Assembly (NCBI RefSeq): GCF_030268685.1
Contig: NZ_BSRQ01000016.1
Location: forward strand, 144,059 to 208,058
Length of the DNA stretch: 64,000 nucleotides
DNA from: Microtetraspora sp. NBRC 13810
GTDB lineage: Bacteria; Actinomycetota; Actinomycetes; Streptosporangiales; Streptosporangiaceae
Direction of reading: 5' to 3'
Shown: piece after piece, positions 32,962 to 42,110 of the stretch
Layout: the number at the start of each line of letters is the position of its first letter
Position numbering within the stretch: the stretch's first letter is position 1
Program-made: the position numbers and the translations under genes
Notes under the pieces: generated by a model
The model's database searches: none
Seen by the model: the letters and a program-made list of their open reading frames with translations, nothing else
Told to the model about the DNA's origin: nothing

Positions 32962-34392
32962 TCAGCGCGGGAGATAGCAGAAGTTGGACTTGCCCTTGAA
33001 GCGGTGGACCGCGCGCGGTTCGTCGAACCTGGTCCGGCACGCCTCGTCCCGCTGTCTCCCGCTCAGCAGCATCCGCTCGCCCTCCCGCCTGATGCAGTAG
33101 GCGCCCAGCTCGGGAGTCTCCAGGTTCTCCACCCACTCCCAGCCGATCGACTTGCAGTAAGAGGTGAACCGCCCGGGGCCGAGCTCGGTCAGCCCGGCCG
33201 GCGACGTGTCGGCGGACGGCTCCGGCGCGGATTCCGAGGGGGGTTCCGAAGGCTCGTCGGAGACCGGGGCCGGGGTGGCCGCCGGAGTGTCGGGCGACTC
33301 CGTCCCCGAGGGGGACGCGGCCGGCGCCGTGGGCCGCGGGGTGGTCTCCGCCGGGATGCCGCCGGTCGCGCTGCTCGGCGACGGGCCGCCGGAACCGGTG
33401 TTCGCCAGGATGATCCCGACGCCGCCCGCGAGCACGGCCACGGCGACCACCGAGACGACCGCCACCCGGGTACGGCGGCGCCCGCGCCCCACGGCCCCCG
33501 ACGGGTCGGTGGGCGGGGCATCCCCCGTGCCCGCCGGCCGAACGCCCGCCGCGGCCATCGCGCCGGCCCGGGGCGTGGTGTGCTCTCCCCCGCGCACCAG
33601 CCGGTCGAGGACCTGCTGGGCCGTGGGCCGCCGCGCCGGGTCCTTGGCGAGGCACTCGGCGAGCAGGCCGCGCAGCGGCGCCTCGATCCCGTCGAGGTCG
33701 GGCTCGTGGTTGAGGATCCGGTTGAGGATGACCGGGATCGCGTCGTCGCCGAACGGCGGGCGGCCGGTCGCCGCGAAGGCGATGGTGGACGCCCAGGCGA
33801 ACACGTCGAGCGCCACCCCCAGCTCGCCCGCGGCCAGTTGCTCGGGCGCCATGTAGGCGGGCGTGCCCATCACCCGGCTGGTCACCGTGCTGCTGCCGGA
33901 CAGCGCGCGGGCGATGCCGAAATCGATCACCCGCGGCCCGTCCGGCCCGATCAGCACGTTCTGCGGCTTGAAGTCCCGGTGCACGACCCCGGCGTCGTGC
34001 AACGCGACCAGCGCGGTGGCGGTGCCGATGGCCAGGCGTTCGAGCACGGCGCCGGTACGCGGCCCCTCCCGCGCCACCACCTCCTGGAGCGAGGGCCCCG
34101 GCACGTACTCGCTGACGATGTACGGCCGCTCGCCGGACAGGCCGAAGTCCACCACCTGGGCCGCGCAGAACCGGGCGACCCGCTTGGTGACCTCCAGCTC
34201 GCGCAGGAAGTCGTCGCGGGCGGCGGCGTCGCGGCCGAGCCGGGCGTGGAAGAGCTTGACGGCCACGAGCCCGCCGGAGTCCGACTCCGCGAGGTAGACG
34301 ACGCCCTGGCCCCCCTCCCCTATCCTCCCGACGACGCGGTGCGCGCCGAATCGCTCGGGGTCGTTCGGATCCGGGGGCTGGACGTCCGGCAT
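32962..34392 (-). CDS. membrane Ser/Thr protein kinase
   Basis: The 476-residue Hanks-type kinase has a catalytic domain at about residues 14-275: glycine loop GRIGEGGQGVVYLA, Lys in VAVKLF, catalytic HRDFKPQNVLI, DFGIAR, and APE in YMAPEQL. A juxtamembrane segment, one transmembrane helix (VAVVSVVAVAVLAGGVGIIL) and a Pro/Ser/Thr-rich extracytoplasmic linker follow. A short C-terminal domain with paired cysteines ends at YCYLPR-like residues. There are no PASTA repeats, so the sensor domain is different. Glycerol genes follow on the same strand after a gap. Confidence 0.92.
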   Translation of the reverse strand: MPDVQPPDPNDPERFGAHRVVGRIGEGGQGVVYLAESDSGGLVAVKLFHARLGRDAAARDDFLRELEVTKRVARFCAAQVVDFGLSGERPYIVSEYVPGPSLQEVVAREGPRTGAVLERLAIGTATALVALHDAGVVHRDFKPQNVLIGPDGPRVIDFGIARALSGSSTVTSRVMGTPAYMAPEQLAAGELGVALDVFAWASTIAFAATGRPPFGDDAIPVILNRILNHEPDLDGIEAPLRGLLAECLAKDPARRPTAQQVLDRLVRGGEHTTPRAGAMAAAGVRPAGTGDAPPTDPSGAVGRGRRRTRVAVVSVVAVAVLAGGVGIILANTGSGGPSPSSATGGIPAETTPRPTAPAASPSGTESPDTPAATPAPVSDEPSEPPSESAPEPSADTSPAGLTELGPGRFTSYCKSIGWEWVENLETPELGAYCIRREGERMLLSGRQRDEACRTRFDEPRAVHRFKGKSNFCYLPR

Positions 34393-34480
34393 GGGGTCTC
34401 CGGCGGTGTGGGGGGTGCACGGTCGGGCTTACCCAACATCATCTCCCATATGACCGGGACGTGTCAGGGGAGGGACGCCG

Positions 34481-36001
34481 TCATTCGTCGACGTCGACCC
34501 AGTTGAGCGTCCGCTCCACCGCCTTCTTCCAGCCCTTGTAGGCGCCGGCCCGCCGCTCGTCGTCCCACTCCGGCTGCCAGCGGCGGTCCTCCCGCCAGTT
34601 CTGCTTGAGCTCGTCGGTGGACTTCCAGAAGCCGACCGCGAGCCCGGCGGCGTACGCGGCGCCGAGGGCGGTGGTCTCGGCGACGACCGGCTTGGAGACC
34701 GGCACGCCGAGCACGTCGGCCTGGATCTGCATGCACAGCTCGTTGGCCGTGACCCCGCCGTCCACCCGCAGCACGTCGAGGGCGACGCCGGAGTCCTGCC
34801 GCATCGCCTCCACCACGTCGCGGGTCTGGTAGCAGATCGCCTCCAGGGTGGCGCGGGCGATGTGCGTGTTGTCGTTGAACCGGGACAGCCCGACGATCAC
34901 GCCGCGGGCGTCGGAACGCCAGTAGGGCGCGAACAGGCCGGAGAACGCGGGCACGAAGTACACGCCGCCGTTGTCCGCGGCCTGCCTGGCCAGGGCCTCG
35001 CTCTGCGCGGCGCCGGAGATGATGCCGAGCTGGTCGCGCAGCCACTGCACGGCCGAGCCGGTGACCGCGATCGAGCCCTCCAGCGCGTACACCGGGGCGT
35101 CCTCGCCGAACTTGTAGCAGACCGTGGTGAGCAGGCCGTTCTGCGAGCGGACCAGCTCGGTGCCGGTGTTGAGCAGCAGGAAGTTGCCGGTGCCGTAGGT
35201 GTTCTTCGCCTCGCCCACGTCGAAGCAGACCTGCCCGACGGTGGCGGCCTGCTGGTCGCCGAGGTCGCCCGACAGCGGCACCTCACCGCCGAGCGGCCCG
35301 TCCGCCCTGGTCACGCCGTACAGGCCGGGGTGCGAGGAGGGCTGGATCTCGGGCAGCATGCGCCGGGGGACGCCGAAGAACGACAGCAGCTCGTCGTCCC
35401 AGTCGAGGGTCTCCAGGTTCATCAGCATCGTGCGGCTGGCGTTGGTCGGGTCGGTGACGTGCACCCCGCCGTCCACGCCGCCGGTGAGGTTCCACAGCAG
35501 CCAGGTGTCGGTGTTGCCGAACACCGCCTCCCCGGCCTCGGCCGCCTCGCGCACCCCTTCGACGTTCTCCAGGATCCACTGGATCTTGCCGCCGGAGAAG
35601 TACGTCGCGGGCGGCAGGCCGGCCTTGCGCCTGATCACGTCGCCGCGCCCGTCGCGGTCCAGCGCCGCGGCCAGCCGGTCGGTACGGGTGTCCTGCCAGA
35701 CGATCGCGTTGTAGTACGGCCTGCCGGTGGTCCTGTTCCACACCACGGTCGTCTCGCGCTGGTTGGTGATGCCCAGCGCGGCCAGGTCGGCGGCGGTCAG
35801 CCCGGCCCTGGTCATCGCGGTCTGGATCACCGCGCGGGTGCGCTCCCAGATCTCCGTCGGGTTGTGCTCCACCCAGCCGGGCCTGGGCAGGATCTGCTCG
35901 TGTTCGAGCTGGTGGCGGGCGATCTCGTTGCCACCCTTGTCGAAGATCATGAAACGGGTGCTGGTGGTTCCCTGGTCGACCGCTCCGACGAAGTCAGGCA
36001 T
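34481..36001 (-). CDS. glpK: glycerol kinase
   Basis: The 506-residue FGGY-family kinase phosphorylates glycerol to glycerol-3-phosphate with ATP. Family motifs are present: [15 protein letters not shown] at the N-terminus, [57 protein letters not shown] and [18 protein letters not shown]. The length is normal. It lies 15 bp downstream of glpF, forming a glycerol uptake operon. No glycerol-3-phosphate dehydrogenase gene is nearby. Confidence 0.97.
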   Translation of the reverse strand: MPDFVGAVDQGTTSTRFMIFDKGGNEIARHQLEHEQILPRPGWVEHNPTEIWERTRAVIQTAMTRAGLTAADLAALGITNQRETTVVWNRTTGRPYYNAIVWQDTRTDRLAAALDRDGRGDVIRRKAGLPPATYFSGGKIQWILENVEGVREAAEAGEAVFGNTDTWLLWNLTGGVDGGVHVTDPTNASRTMLMNLETLDWDDELLSFFGVPRRMLPEIQPSSHPGLYGVTRADGPLGGEVPLSGDLGDQQAATVGQVCFDVGEAKNTYGTGNFLLLNTGTELVRSQNGLLTTVCYKFGEDAPVYALEGSIAVTGSAVQWLRDQLGIISGAAQSEALARQAADNGGVYFVPAFSGLFAPYWRSDARGVIVGLSRFNDNTHIARATLEAICYQTRDVVEAMRQDSGVALDVLRVDGGVTANELCMQIQADVLGVPVSKPVVAETTALGAAYAAGLAVGFWKSTDELKQNWREDRRWQPEWDDERRAGAYKGWKKAVERTLNWVDVDE

Positions 36002-36016
36002 GGGCGTACCGCCTCC

Positions 36017-36853
36017 TCAAGATCGCTCTGATGTGGGGTAATTCTCCGGCTCCGGCACCCTGCCCGACTCCGGCTGGACCTCGACCGGCAGGAAGCGGGC
36101 CACCAGGAGCTGGTAGAGCCCCGTCCCGAGGAGCCCGCCGAGGACCGGCGCCACGATGGGCACCCAGAAGTAGAGCTGACCGTACTGATCCTGCCAGGCC
36201 GTCTGATACCCGGTGAGGAACGACGCGAGGCGGGGGCCGAAGTCCCTGGCCGGGTTGATCGCGTAGCCGGCGTTGGTGCCCCAGGCCATCCCGATGGCCA
36301 CCACGACCAGGCCGACCACGAACGGCGCGAGGTTCGCCAGCGGCGGCGAGTTGCGCACGTCGGAGATCGCCACGATGAGGAAGAGCAGGATCGCCGTGCC
36401 GATGATCTGGTCCCAGAAGCCGCCCCACAGGCCGACCGGCAGGGTCCCGTTGCCGGGCAGCGTGGAGAAGACCCCCTGGGTCTTGAGCGTGTGCCCCGGG
36501 TCGGCCGCGTAGAGCACGTCCGCGTAGGCGAAGCGGACGATCAGGGCGGCGACGAAGGCGCCCAGCGTCTGCGCCACCGCGTACGGCACGACCTTGCGCC
36601 AGGGGAATCCTTTGAAGACCGCGAGCGCGATGGTCACGGCGGGGTTGAGGTGGGCCCCGCTGACCCGGCCCGCGACGTAGACGCCGAGGGTCACGCCGAG
36701 TCCCCAGGCCCAGGTGATGCTGTCGTGATCGCCGATGCCGCCCGCCACCACCTGGGCGACGACCCCCACGCCGAACAGGATCAGGATCATCGTCCCGGCG
36801 AACTCGGCCGCCATTTCGCCGAGCAGTGCCCGGCCCGTCCTTCGTTCCGCCAT
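36017..36853 (-). CDS. glpF: glycerol uptake facilitator (MIP family)
   Basis: The 278-residue channel has six transmembrane helices and two half-helix motifs: SGAHLNPAVTIALA (first NPA) and NAGYAINPARDFGPR (second NPA followed by D, as in aquaglyceroporins). ATG 36853 is preceded by GGGAG at six bases and gives the standard N-terminus; the longer frame to 36994 is not needed. It is cotranscribed with glpK. An inverted repeat about 160 bp upstream may be the regulatory site. Confidence 0.93.
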   Translation of the reverse strand: MAERRTGRALLGEMAAEFAGTMILILFGVGVVAQVVAGGIGDHDSITWAWGLGVTLGVYVAGRVSGAHLNPAVTIALAVFKGFPWRKVVPYAVAQTLGAFVAALIVRFAYADVLYAADPGHTLKTQGVFSTLPGNGTLPVGLWGGFWDQIIGTAILLFLIVAISDVRNSPPLANLAPFVVGLVVVAIGMAWGTNAGYAINPARDFGPRLASFLTGYQTAWQDQYGQLYFWVPIVAPVLGGLLGTGLYQLLVARFLPVEVQPESGRVPEPENYPTSERS

Positions 36854-37012
36854 CTCACGCTCCCACGGCCGCGCGGCCACCCCGGTGGTGACCCACCCCT
36901 GTCCGGAGCGGGCCCCGACAGCCGTGCGGATGATCATGCGAAGGCGAACCTCACGGCTCTCCGGGACGTTAAGTGCAGGATGTGATTCGGTCAACAGCCA
37001 ACTGTCACGTAT

Positions 37013-37025
37013 GTCAAAATTTGAC
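37013..37025. promoter_or_regulatory. inverted repeat upstream of glpFK, candidate operator
   Basis: GTCAAA-a-TTTGAC is a perfect 6-bp-arm repeat in an AT-rich island. A further TGTCA and GGTCAAAT occur nearby. An IclR-type (GylR-like) regulator is one possibility; no such gene is in the window. Confidence 0.5.
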
Positions 37026-37204
37026 CATAAACAGCACTATCCTGCGTGATCGCTGTCAGAGCCTCTATATACACGGTCAAATCTGGCGAAAGTGCGTTTC
37101 CGAGCGGCGCGAACGCATCCGTTCCGCGCCCGCCGCAACCGGACGCGACTACCCGGCCCACCCCTCCCCCAGGACCGCGGCTCCGGCCCGCCAGCGGAAT
37201 CCGG

Positions 37205-37256
37205 CCCATTCCGGCGGCCCATTCCGGCGGCCCATTCCGGCGGCCCATTCCGGCGG
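37205..37256. repeat. four tandem copies of a 13-bp unit
   Basis: CCCATTCCGGCGG is repeated four times without mismatch between the glpF promoter region and the TetR stop codon. The stretch 36854-37292 has no other gene that I can support. Confidence 0.9.
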
Positions 37257-37292
37257 TTCCCGCACAACGCCTCCGGCGAGGCGCCGACGTCT

Positions 37293-37943
37293 TCACCGGT
37301 CACCTTCGGGGCCGCCCTCCCAGCCGCGGCCGATCGCCGCCGTCACGAAAATGCCGGCCAGTTCCCGTGCGTAGTCCTCGCCCGCGTCGGCGGGCCGCCG
37401 TCTCAGCTCACCCGGGACGGCCTGCATCGCGGCGAGCATGGCGCCGGCGAAGGCGTCCGGGTCGAATTCCCGGAACTCTCCTTCACGCTGTCCCTCCGCG
37501 AGGAAGGCAGCCAGCTCGGCCCGGCCGGTCTCCTGCTGTTCGGCGATCCGGCGGCGGATGGCCGGAGAGGAGGCGGCGGTGCCGATCTCGCGCCTCGCCG
37601 CCATGTCCTCCGGGGCGCGGACGCAGTGGAGAACGTGACCGGTGAGGATGCGGCGCAACCCGTCCTCATAGCTCGCCACCGGCTCCGGGCCGCCTTCCAT
37701 GGCGCTGTCCAGCCGAGAGCCGACCTGGTCGAGCACCGCGCCGATCAGCTTGTCCTTGGTCTTGAAGTGGTAGGTGATCAGGGCAGGGCTGATCGACGCG
37801 CGCTCGGCGATACGCACGAAGGAGGCGCGCGCGAAGCCTTCTGCCGCGATGGTCGCGATCGCGGCCGTCACGATCTGATCGCGGCGGGCGGCTTCGATGA
37901 ACGATCTGCCACGGTCATCGCCGTCAGCACCGACTGTTTGCAT
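37293..37943 (-). CDS. TetR family transcriptional regulator
   Basis: The 216-residue protein has a helix-turn-helix domain at about residues 18-65 (QIVTAAIATIAAEGFARASFVRIAERASISPALITYHFKTKDKLI) and a helical C-terminal ligand domain. It is divergent from the amidohydrolase gene, which is its likely target. The intergenic DNA of about 70 bp is AT-rich and should hold both promoters. Confidence 0.92.
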   Translation of the reverse strand: MQTVGADGDDRGRSFIEAARRDQIVTAAIATIAAEGFARASFVRIAERASISPALITYHFKTKDKLIGAVLDQVGSRLDSAMEGGPEPVASYEDGLRRILTGHVLHCVRAPEDMAARREIGTAASSPAIRRRIAEQQETGRAELAAFLAEGQREGEFREFDPDAFAGAMLAAMQAVPGELRRRPADAGEDYARELAGIFVTAAIGRGWEGGPEGDR

Positions 37944-38011
37944 AAACAGGATCCTATATGTTCAACTAGTCGCGTGTTCAGCCGCAGTCGAACCACGTCG
38001 GCGAGCCGCCG

Positions 38012-39250
38012 GTGAACAACCATCTCCTGGCCTTGACCGGCGCGACCGCGCTCGTCGGCGACACCATGGAGCCGTGCCACGGCGCGACCGTCCTCATCCA
38101 GGACGGCCGGATCGCGGCGGTCGGTCCGGACGTGGCGATACCGCAGGCCGCACGGATACTCCACCTGCCGGGACGTACGGTGCTTCCCGGGCTGATCGAC
38201 TCCCATGTCCACCTCGGGCCGCCGGAGACGACCCGAGGCGTCAGGCCCGGCCTCCTGGCCAGATCCAAGGCGGTCGTCGACTGGATGCGGTTCCAGCCGG
38301 GCAAACGGCGCGGCTTCCTGCGCCACGGGGTGACCACGGTGTGCAGCCTGGGCGACGAGAACGACTGGGTGCACGACTTCCGCCGTAAGAGCGCGGTCGC
38401 CGAGTTGGTGGGGCCGCGCCTGCTGATCGCCGGTCCGATCTTCACCTCCCCCGGGGGACACCCGGTCGCCACCGTCGGCGCCAGGCCCGATGCGGACTGG
38501 GTCCGCGTCCCGCGCAGTCCGGACCAGGCGCGCGAGCAGGTGGGCGCGCTCGTCACGGGCGCCGATCCCGTCGACGTCGTCAAGGTCGTGCACGACCGCG
38601 GCGACCCACGACGCACCCCCCTCGAACCCCTCGAACCGGCGATCCTGCAGGCGATCGTCGAACAGGCCCACCACCACGGCAAGAAGGTCGCGGCGCACTG
38701 GGGCACGCTGGAGGACCTGGCGGAACTCCTCGCCGCCGGCGTCGACGGACTCCACCACCTCGAACCCCGCGGCCCCCTGCGGGGATGGCCGCCGCACCTG
38801 CTCACCGCCATGGTGGACAGCGGCGTCACCCTCGCACCGACGCTGGCCGTCACCGATGCCTTGCTCGACGGCGAGACCGCGGCCCTGCTGCGCAGCCGGG
38901 TCGCCGAGTTCCACGAGGCCGGCGGCACACTCATCGCGGCCAGCGACTCGGGCATGCCCTCGGTGCATGCGGGCAGCGGCCTGATCCGCGACATCGCGCT
39001 GCTCGCCCGGTCGGGTCTCACCGCCCGCGAGGCCGTCCGCGCCGCCACATCGGCACCCGCTCAAGCCTTGGGCACTGACCAGATCGGCGCGGTGGAGGCC
39101 GGCCGCGCCGCGGACCTCCTCGTCGTCGACGGCGACCCGCTCGCCCGCCTCGACGCGCTACGCGCGGTGGTGATGGTCCTGCGCGAGGGCCGCATCGTCG
39201 TCGACCGAACCAGCAGAAAGCACGAGTCGCATGGCACACAGCAGCCCTGA
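38012..39250 (+). CDS. amidohydrolase family protein (imidazolonepropionase-like)
   Basis: The 412-residue metal-dependent hydrolase has the typical composite-domain start (ATVLIQDGRIAAVGPDV), metal site GLIDSHVHLGPP and VKVVHDRGD. An H-bearing VAAHWGTLEDLAELLAAGVDGLHHLEP and Asp in IAASDSGMPSVHAG follow. It ends with GRAADLLVVDGDPL. The substrate is unknown; cyclic amides or peptides are usual for this group. Start GTG 38012 has only a weak site. It overlaps the following gene by 20 bp. Confidence 0.87.
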   Translation: MNNHLLALTGATALVGDTMEPCHGATVLIQDGRIAAVGPDVAIPQAARILHLPGRTVLPGLIDSHVHLGPPETTRGVRPGLLARSKAVVDWMRFQPGKRRGFLRHGVTTVCSLGDENDWVHDFRRKSAVAELVGPRLLIAGPIFTSPGGHPVATVGARPDADWVRVPRSPDQAREQVGALVTGADPVDVVKVVHDRGDPRRTPLEPLEPAILQAIVEQAHHHGKKVAAHWGTLEDLAELLAAGVDGLHHLEPRGPLRGWPPHLLTAMVDSGVTLAPTLAVTDALLDGETAALLRSRVAEFHEAGGTLIAASDSGMPSVHAGSGLIRDIALLARSGLTAREAVRAATSAPAQALGTDQIGAVEAGRAADLLVVDGDPLARLDALRAVVMVLREGRIVVDRTSRKHESHGTQQP

Positions 39251-39941
39251 CCGGCAACCGGCCGTCGTCCGGCACGGCGCCGGGACCCATCTGTTCCTGT
39301 GGACGGTCTTCCCGCTCCTCGGCGCCGCGGCCGGCTGGGTACTGTCGCGGCTTCCCGGGTGGATCATGAGCATCCCCGCCATCCCGCCCATGGAGAAAGT
39401 CGAGTTCCTCGCCCGGTTCCTGGGTGCCCCGGTGACGACGGCCGTCCTTGTCGTGGTCGGAGTCGTGGCCGGCGGCGTCCTGGCCCTGACGGCCTATGAC
39501 GACATCGTCACGGTCGAGGTGGGCCCCGGCACGACGACGATCACCCGCTCCGGTCAGGCGAAGACGTTCAGCCGCGACCTGATCGACGGAGTGTTCGTCG
39601 ACGGAAAGGACCTCGTCCTCCTCGGCCCGGACACCGAGGAACTGGCGCGCGAGAAGACCGACCACAACGCAGAGAAGCTCCGCTCGGCCTTCCACGAGCA
39701 CCGCTACCCCTGGCTCGACCGCGATCCGCACCGGGACGAGTTCCAGCGGTGGGTCGACGGGATGCCCGGGCTCGACGGCCATGCCCAAGCCGTCCTGCGG
39801 GCCCGCCAGACCGCCCTGGAGGCCAAGGACTCCGCCGACATCGCCGAGCTTCGCACCGAGCTCGCCAAGCTCGGCATCGTCGTGCGGGACGTCGAGTCCC
39901 GCCAGTACTGGCGTCCGGCACCAAGCCGCAGAACCACCTGA
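39231..39941 (+). CDS. YqeB-like membrane protein
   Basis: The 236-residue protein has two N-terminal transmembrane helices (HLFLWTVFPLLGAAAGWVLS and TTAVLVVVGVVAGGVLALTA). A cytoplasmic region follows with EVGPGTTTITRSGQAKTFSRDLIDGVFVDGKDLVLLGPD and a helical end. It resembles the YqeB family of unknown function. Its start lies within the amidohydrolase gene (20-bp overlap), so the two are coupled. Confidence 0.7.
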   Translation: MAHSSPDRQPAVVRHGAGTHLFLWTVFPLLGAAAGWVLSRLPGWIMSIPAIPPMEKVEFLARFLGAPVTTAVLVVVGVVAGGVLALTAYDDIVTVEVGPGTTTITRSGQAKTFSRDLIDGVFVDGKDLVLLGPDTEELAREKTDHNAEKLRSAFHEHRYPWLDRDPHRDEFQRWVDGMPGLDGHAQAVLRARQTALEAKDSADIAELRTELAKLGIVVRDVESRQYWRPAPSRRTT

Positions 39942-39986
39942 CCGGGGCGGGCACGCTCCCGCGCGGCCCCCGGGCGGGCGGGAAGG

Positions 39987-40027
39987 GCACCGCCCCGCCC
40001 CCTCATCGGGGCGGGGCGGGGCGGTGC
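39987..40027. terminator. bidirectional terminator
   Basis: A very GC-rich hairpin of about 15 bp, GCACCGCCCCGCCCC paired with GGGGCGGGGCGGTGC, lies between the convergent YqeB-like and PhoX-like genes. It could terminate both. Confidence 0.7.
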
Positions 40028-40045
40028 TTTCCGGAGGACTCCAGG

Positions 40046-41515
40046 TCAGCGGTGACCGTTGCCGTGACCGTGGTCGTTACCGTGGTCACCGTCGTGGCCG
40101 TGACCGTGGTCGTCGTTCCGCCCGCCCCAGGGGCCGGTGATCGCGATCACGTGGCCCGGGGTCTGGATGCCGGCGAAGAGGATCTTGCCGTCGGTGCTGA
40201 ACACCGGGCCCGCGAACTCGTTGTCGTTGAGGTCGTTACGGGCCATCGGGTAGGACTTGCCGCCGTCGGTGACGCCGACCAGGTGCTGGACGCCCACACC
40301 GTCCTCGGCCACGATGACGCCGCCGTACGGGGAGGCGGTGATGTTGTCCGGGCCGTCGTAGTCGGTGTCGGCCTCGGGGTCGGGGTTGACGCCCCAGATG
40401 CTCTTCAGGGTGATCGTCTCCGACCGCGGGTCGTAGAACCACACCTGGCCGTCGTGCTCGTTCACGCTGCCGTCGTCGTGGCGGGCGTAGCTGGCGGTGA
40501 AGTAGACACCGTTGTCACTCCACCACTGGCCCTCGAACTTGCGGCTGCGGGTGACCTTGTCGTCACCGAACTGCTTGCGCACCGAGGTCGTCTTGGCGTC
40601 GCGCTCGGGGACCTCGACCCACCGGACCTTGTACGTGGTGCCCGGCTGGGTGGCCTCGGACAGGTCCTTGATGTGCTTGCTGCCCTTGTAGCAGGTCATG
40701 GCCTCCAGCTCGCCCGCGGTGTCGCCGCCCTTGCCGAGCGCGAGCTTGCGCAGGGCGCCCTTGCCGGCGCGGAAGTGCTTCGGCGGGGTCCAGCGGAAGT
40801 ACAGGCCGAGCGGGGTGTCCGCGTCCTCGGTCAGGAAGATCTCGTTGGTGCGCGGGTCCACGGCGACGGCCTCGTGCGCGTACCGGCCCAGGAACTTCAG
40901 CGGGACCGGGTTCTCGTTGGCCTCACGGTCGAACGGGTCGACCTCGAAGACGTAGCCGTGGTCCTTCTGGAACGTTCCATTGGCCCGCTGCTCGGTCTCC
41001 TCGCAGGTCAGCCAGGTGCCCCACGGGGTGACGCCGCCCGCGCAGTTCTGCACGGTGCCGGCGAGGCTGACGTACTCGCGGACCCGGTTGCCGTTCCGGT
41101 CGACCTCGATGTTGGTCGTGCCGCCGCGCGCGCCCGGGTCGTAGGTGAGGCCCTTCAGGGGCGGCACCCCGTAGGGCTCGCTCCCGCCGATCTCGTGGTT
41201 GTTGACCAGCACGCCGCCCTTGGCGCTGCGGAAGTAGCCGGTGCCGTCGGTGTCGCTGGGAGTCGGCTCACCCGACTCGAGCAGGGTCTTGCCCGCCTCG
41301 GCGACGATCTTGTAGGAGAACCCCTTGGGCAGGGCGAGGATGCCGGCCTTGTCGGCGATCAGCGGACCGTAGCCGGCGACCTTGCCGGCACCGGTCTGCG
41401 CGGCCTGCGCCATCGCGGGACCCGCGACCGACTCAAGCGTGCCGACGACGGCGAGACCGAGCCCGCCCGCGGCTCCGGCGCGCAGGAGGTCGCGGCGAGA
41501 GAACGAAGAAGTCAT
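40046..41515 (-). CDS. PhoX-like (DUF839) secreted phosphatase, Tat substrate
   Basis: The 489-residue protein starts with a twin-arginine signal (MTSSFSRRDLLRAGAAGGLGLAVV). The body matches DUF839/PhoX alkaline phosphatases: GVLVNNHEIGG, NCAGGVTPWGTWLTCEET, FLGRYAHEAVAVDP, TEDADTPLGLYFRWTP and PDNITASPYGGVIVAEDG. PhoX enzymes hydrolyse phosphomonoesters with Ca/Fe cofactors. The last ~20 residues are a His/Asp/Gly-rich tail (DDHGHGHDGDHGND), a likely metal-binding extension. ATG 41515 follows AAGGG. Phosphate control is possible but no clear PHO box is seen. Confidence 0.9.
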   Translation of the reverse strand: MTSSFSRRDLLRAGAAGGLGLAVVGTLESVAGPAMAQAAQTGAGKVAGYGPLIADKAGILALPKGFSYKIVAEAGKTLLESGEPTPSDTDGTGYFRSAKGGVLVNNHEIGGSEPYGVPPLKGLTYDPGARGGTTNIEVDRNGNRVREYVSLAGTVQNCAGGVTPWGTWLTCEETEQRANGTFQKDHGYVFEVDPFDREANENPVPLKFLGRYAHEAVAVDPRTNEIFLTEDADTPLGLYFRWTPPKHFRAGKGALRKLALGKGGDTAGELEAMTCYKGSKHIKDLSEATQPGTTYKVRWVEVPERDAKTTSVRKQFGDDKVTRSRKFEGQWWSDNGVYFTASYARHDDGSVNEHDGQVWFYDPRSETITLKSIWGVNPDPEADTDYDGPDNITASPYGGVIVAEDGVGVQHLVGVTDGGKSYPMARNDLNDNEFAGPVFSTDGKILFAGIQTPGHVIAITGPWGGRNDDHGHGHDGDHGNDHGHGNGHR

Positions 41516-41667
41516 GAAAGCGCCCTTTAAGTGCATATCGTGCATACAGGTAAGCATTTGGACCTAAGTGGGCAGCCCTTAACGCTTCCTTCCGGGACGC
41601 GGACGACAAGATGAACGGGCGGCCAACGATCACTCCGAGACCGTACGGTCACGCAGCGTTCGACGGG

Positions 41668-42110
41668 CCGAAGGCCACGACCGCATCGAGCAGCTGCTCG
41701 GCAAGAAGATCGTGTACACCTCGGTCGGCACCCGCCTGGAGCCGAACCTGGAGTGGTGAGCAGCCTCAGGCCGGACCTCGTCATCGCCGACTCGACCAGG
41801 CACGCCAAGATCTACAAGCAGCTCGCCTCCATCGCGCCGACCGTCGTCCTGAACAGCTGGGAGGGCGGCTACCAGGAGACCAAGGACGCCGTCGTCACCA
41901 TCGCCGACGCGCTCGGCGACCGCGAGGCCGGGGTGCGGGCCGTGCGGAAGCACGAGCAGGCCATGGCCGCGATGGCGGCGCGCATCCCCGAGGACGAGAA
42001 GCGGACCTTCATGCTGGTCGTCTCCACCCCGCACTCCATGACGCTGCACACCTCCAGCTCCTTCACCGGCTCGGTCTTCCTCCACGGCGGCCGGAGTCCC
42101 TCATCCCCGG
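41668..42110 (+). pseudogene. broken siderophore-binding (FecB/TroA-like) protein gene
   Basis: RIEQLLGKKIVYTSVGTRLEP (about 41669-41735) and, one frame over, SLRPDLVIADSTRHAKIYKQLASIAPTVVLNSWEGGYQETK through LHTSSSFTGSVF (to about 42090) are consecutive parts of one ABC siderophore-binding protein. A single-base frameshift near 41755 separates them. The N-terminal lipoprotein signal and the C-terminal lobe are both missing. It runs into the end of the convergent flavoprotein gene. It is an internal remnant of a lost iron-uptake gene. Confidence 0.75.

Noticed and set aside
37205..37256. CRISPR or origin iterons
   Set aside because: The four direct 13-bp copies have no spacers, and no rep gene is nearby.
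41568..41667. Possible start of the siderophore-binding gene
   Set aside because: There is no lipoprotein signal or convincing homology before about 41668, so the relic was not extended.
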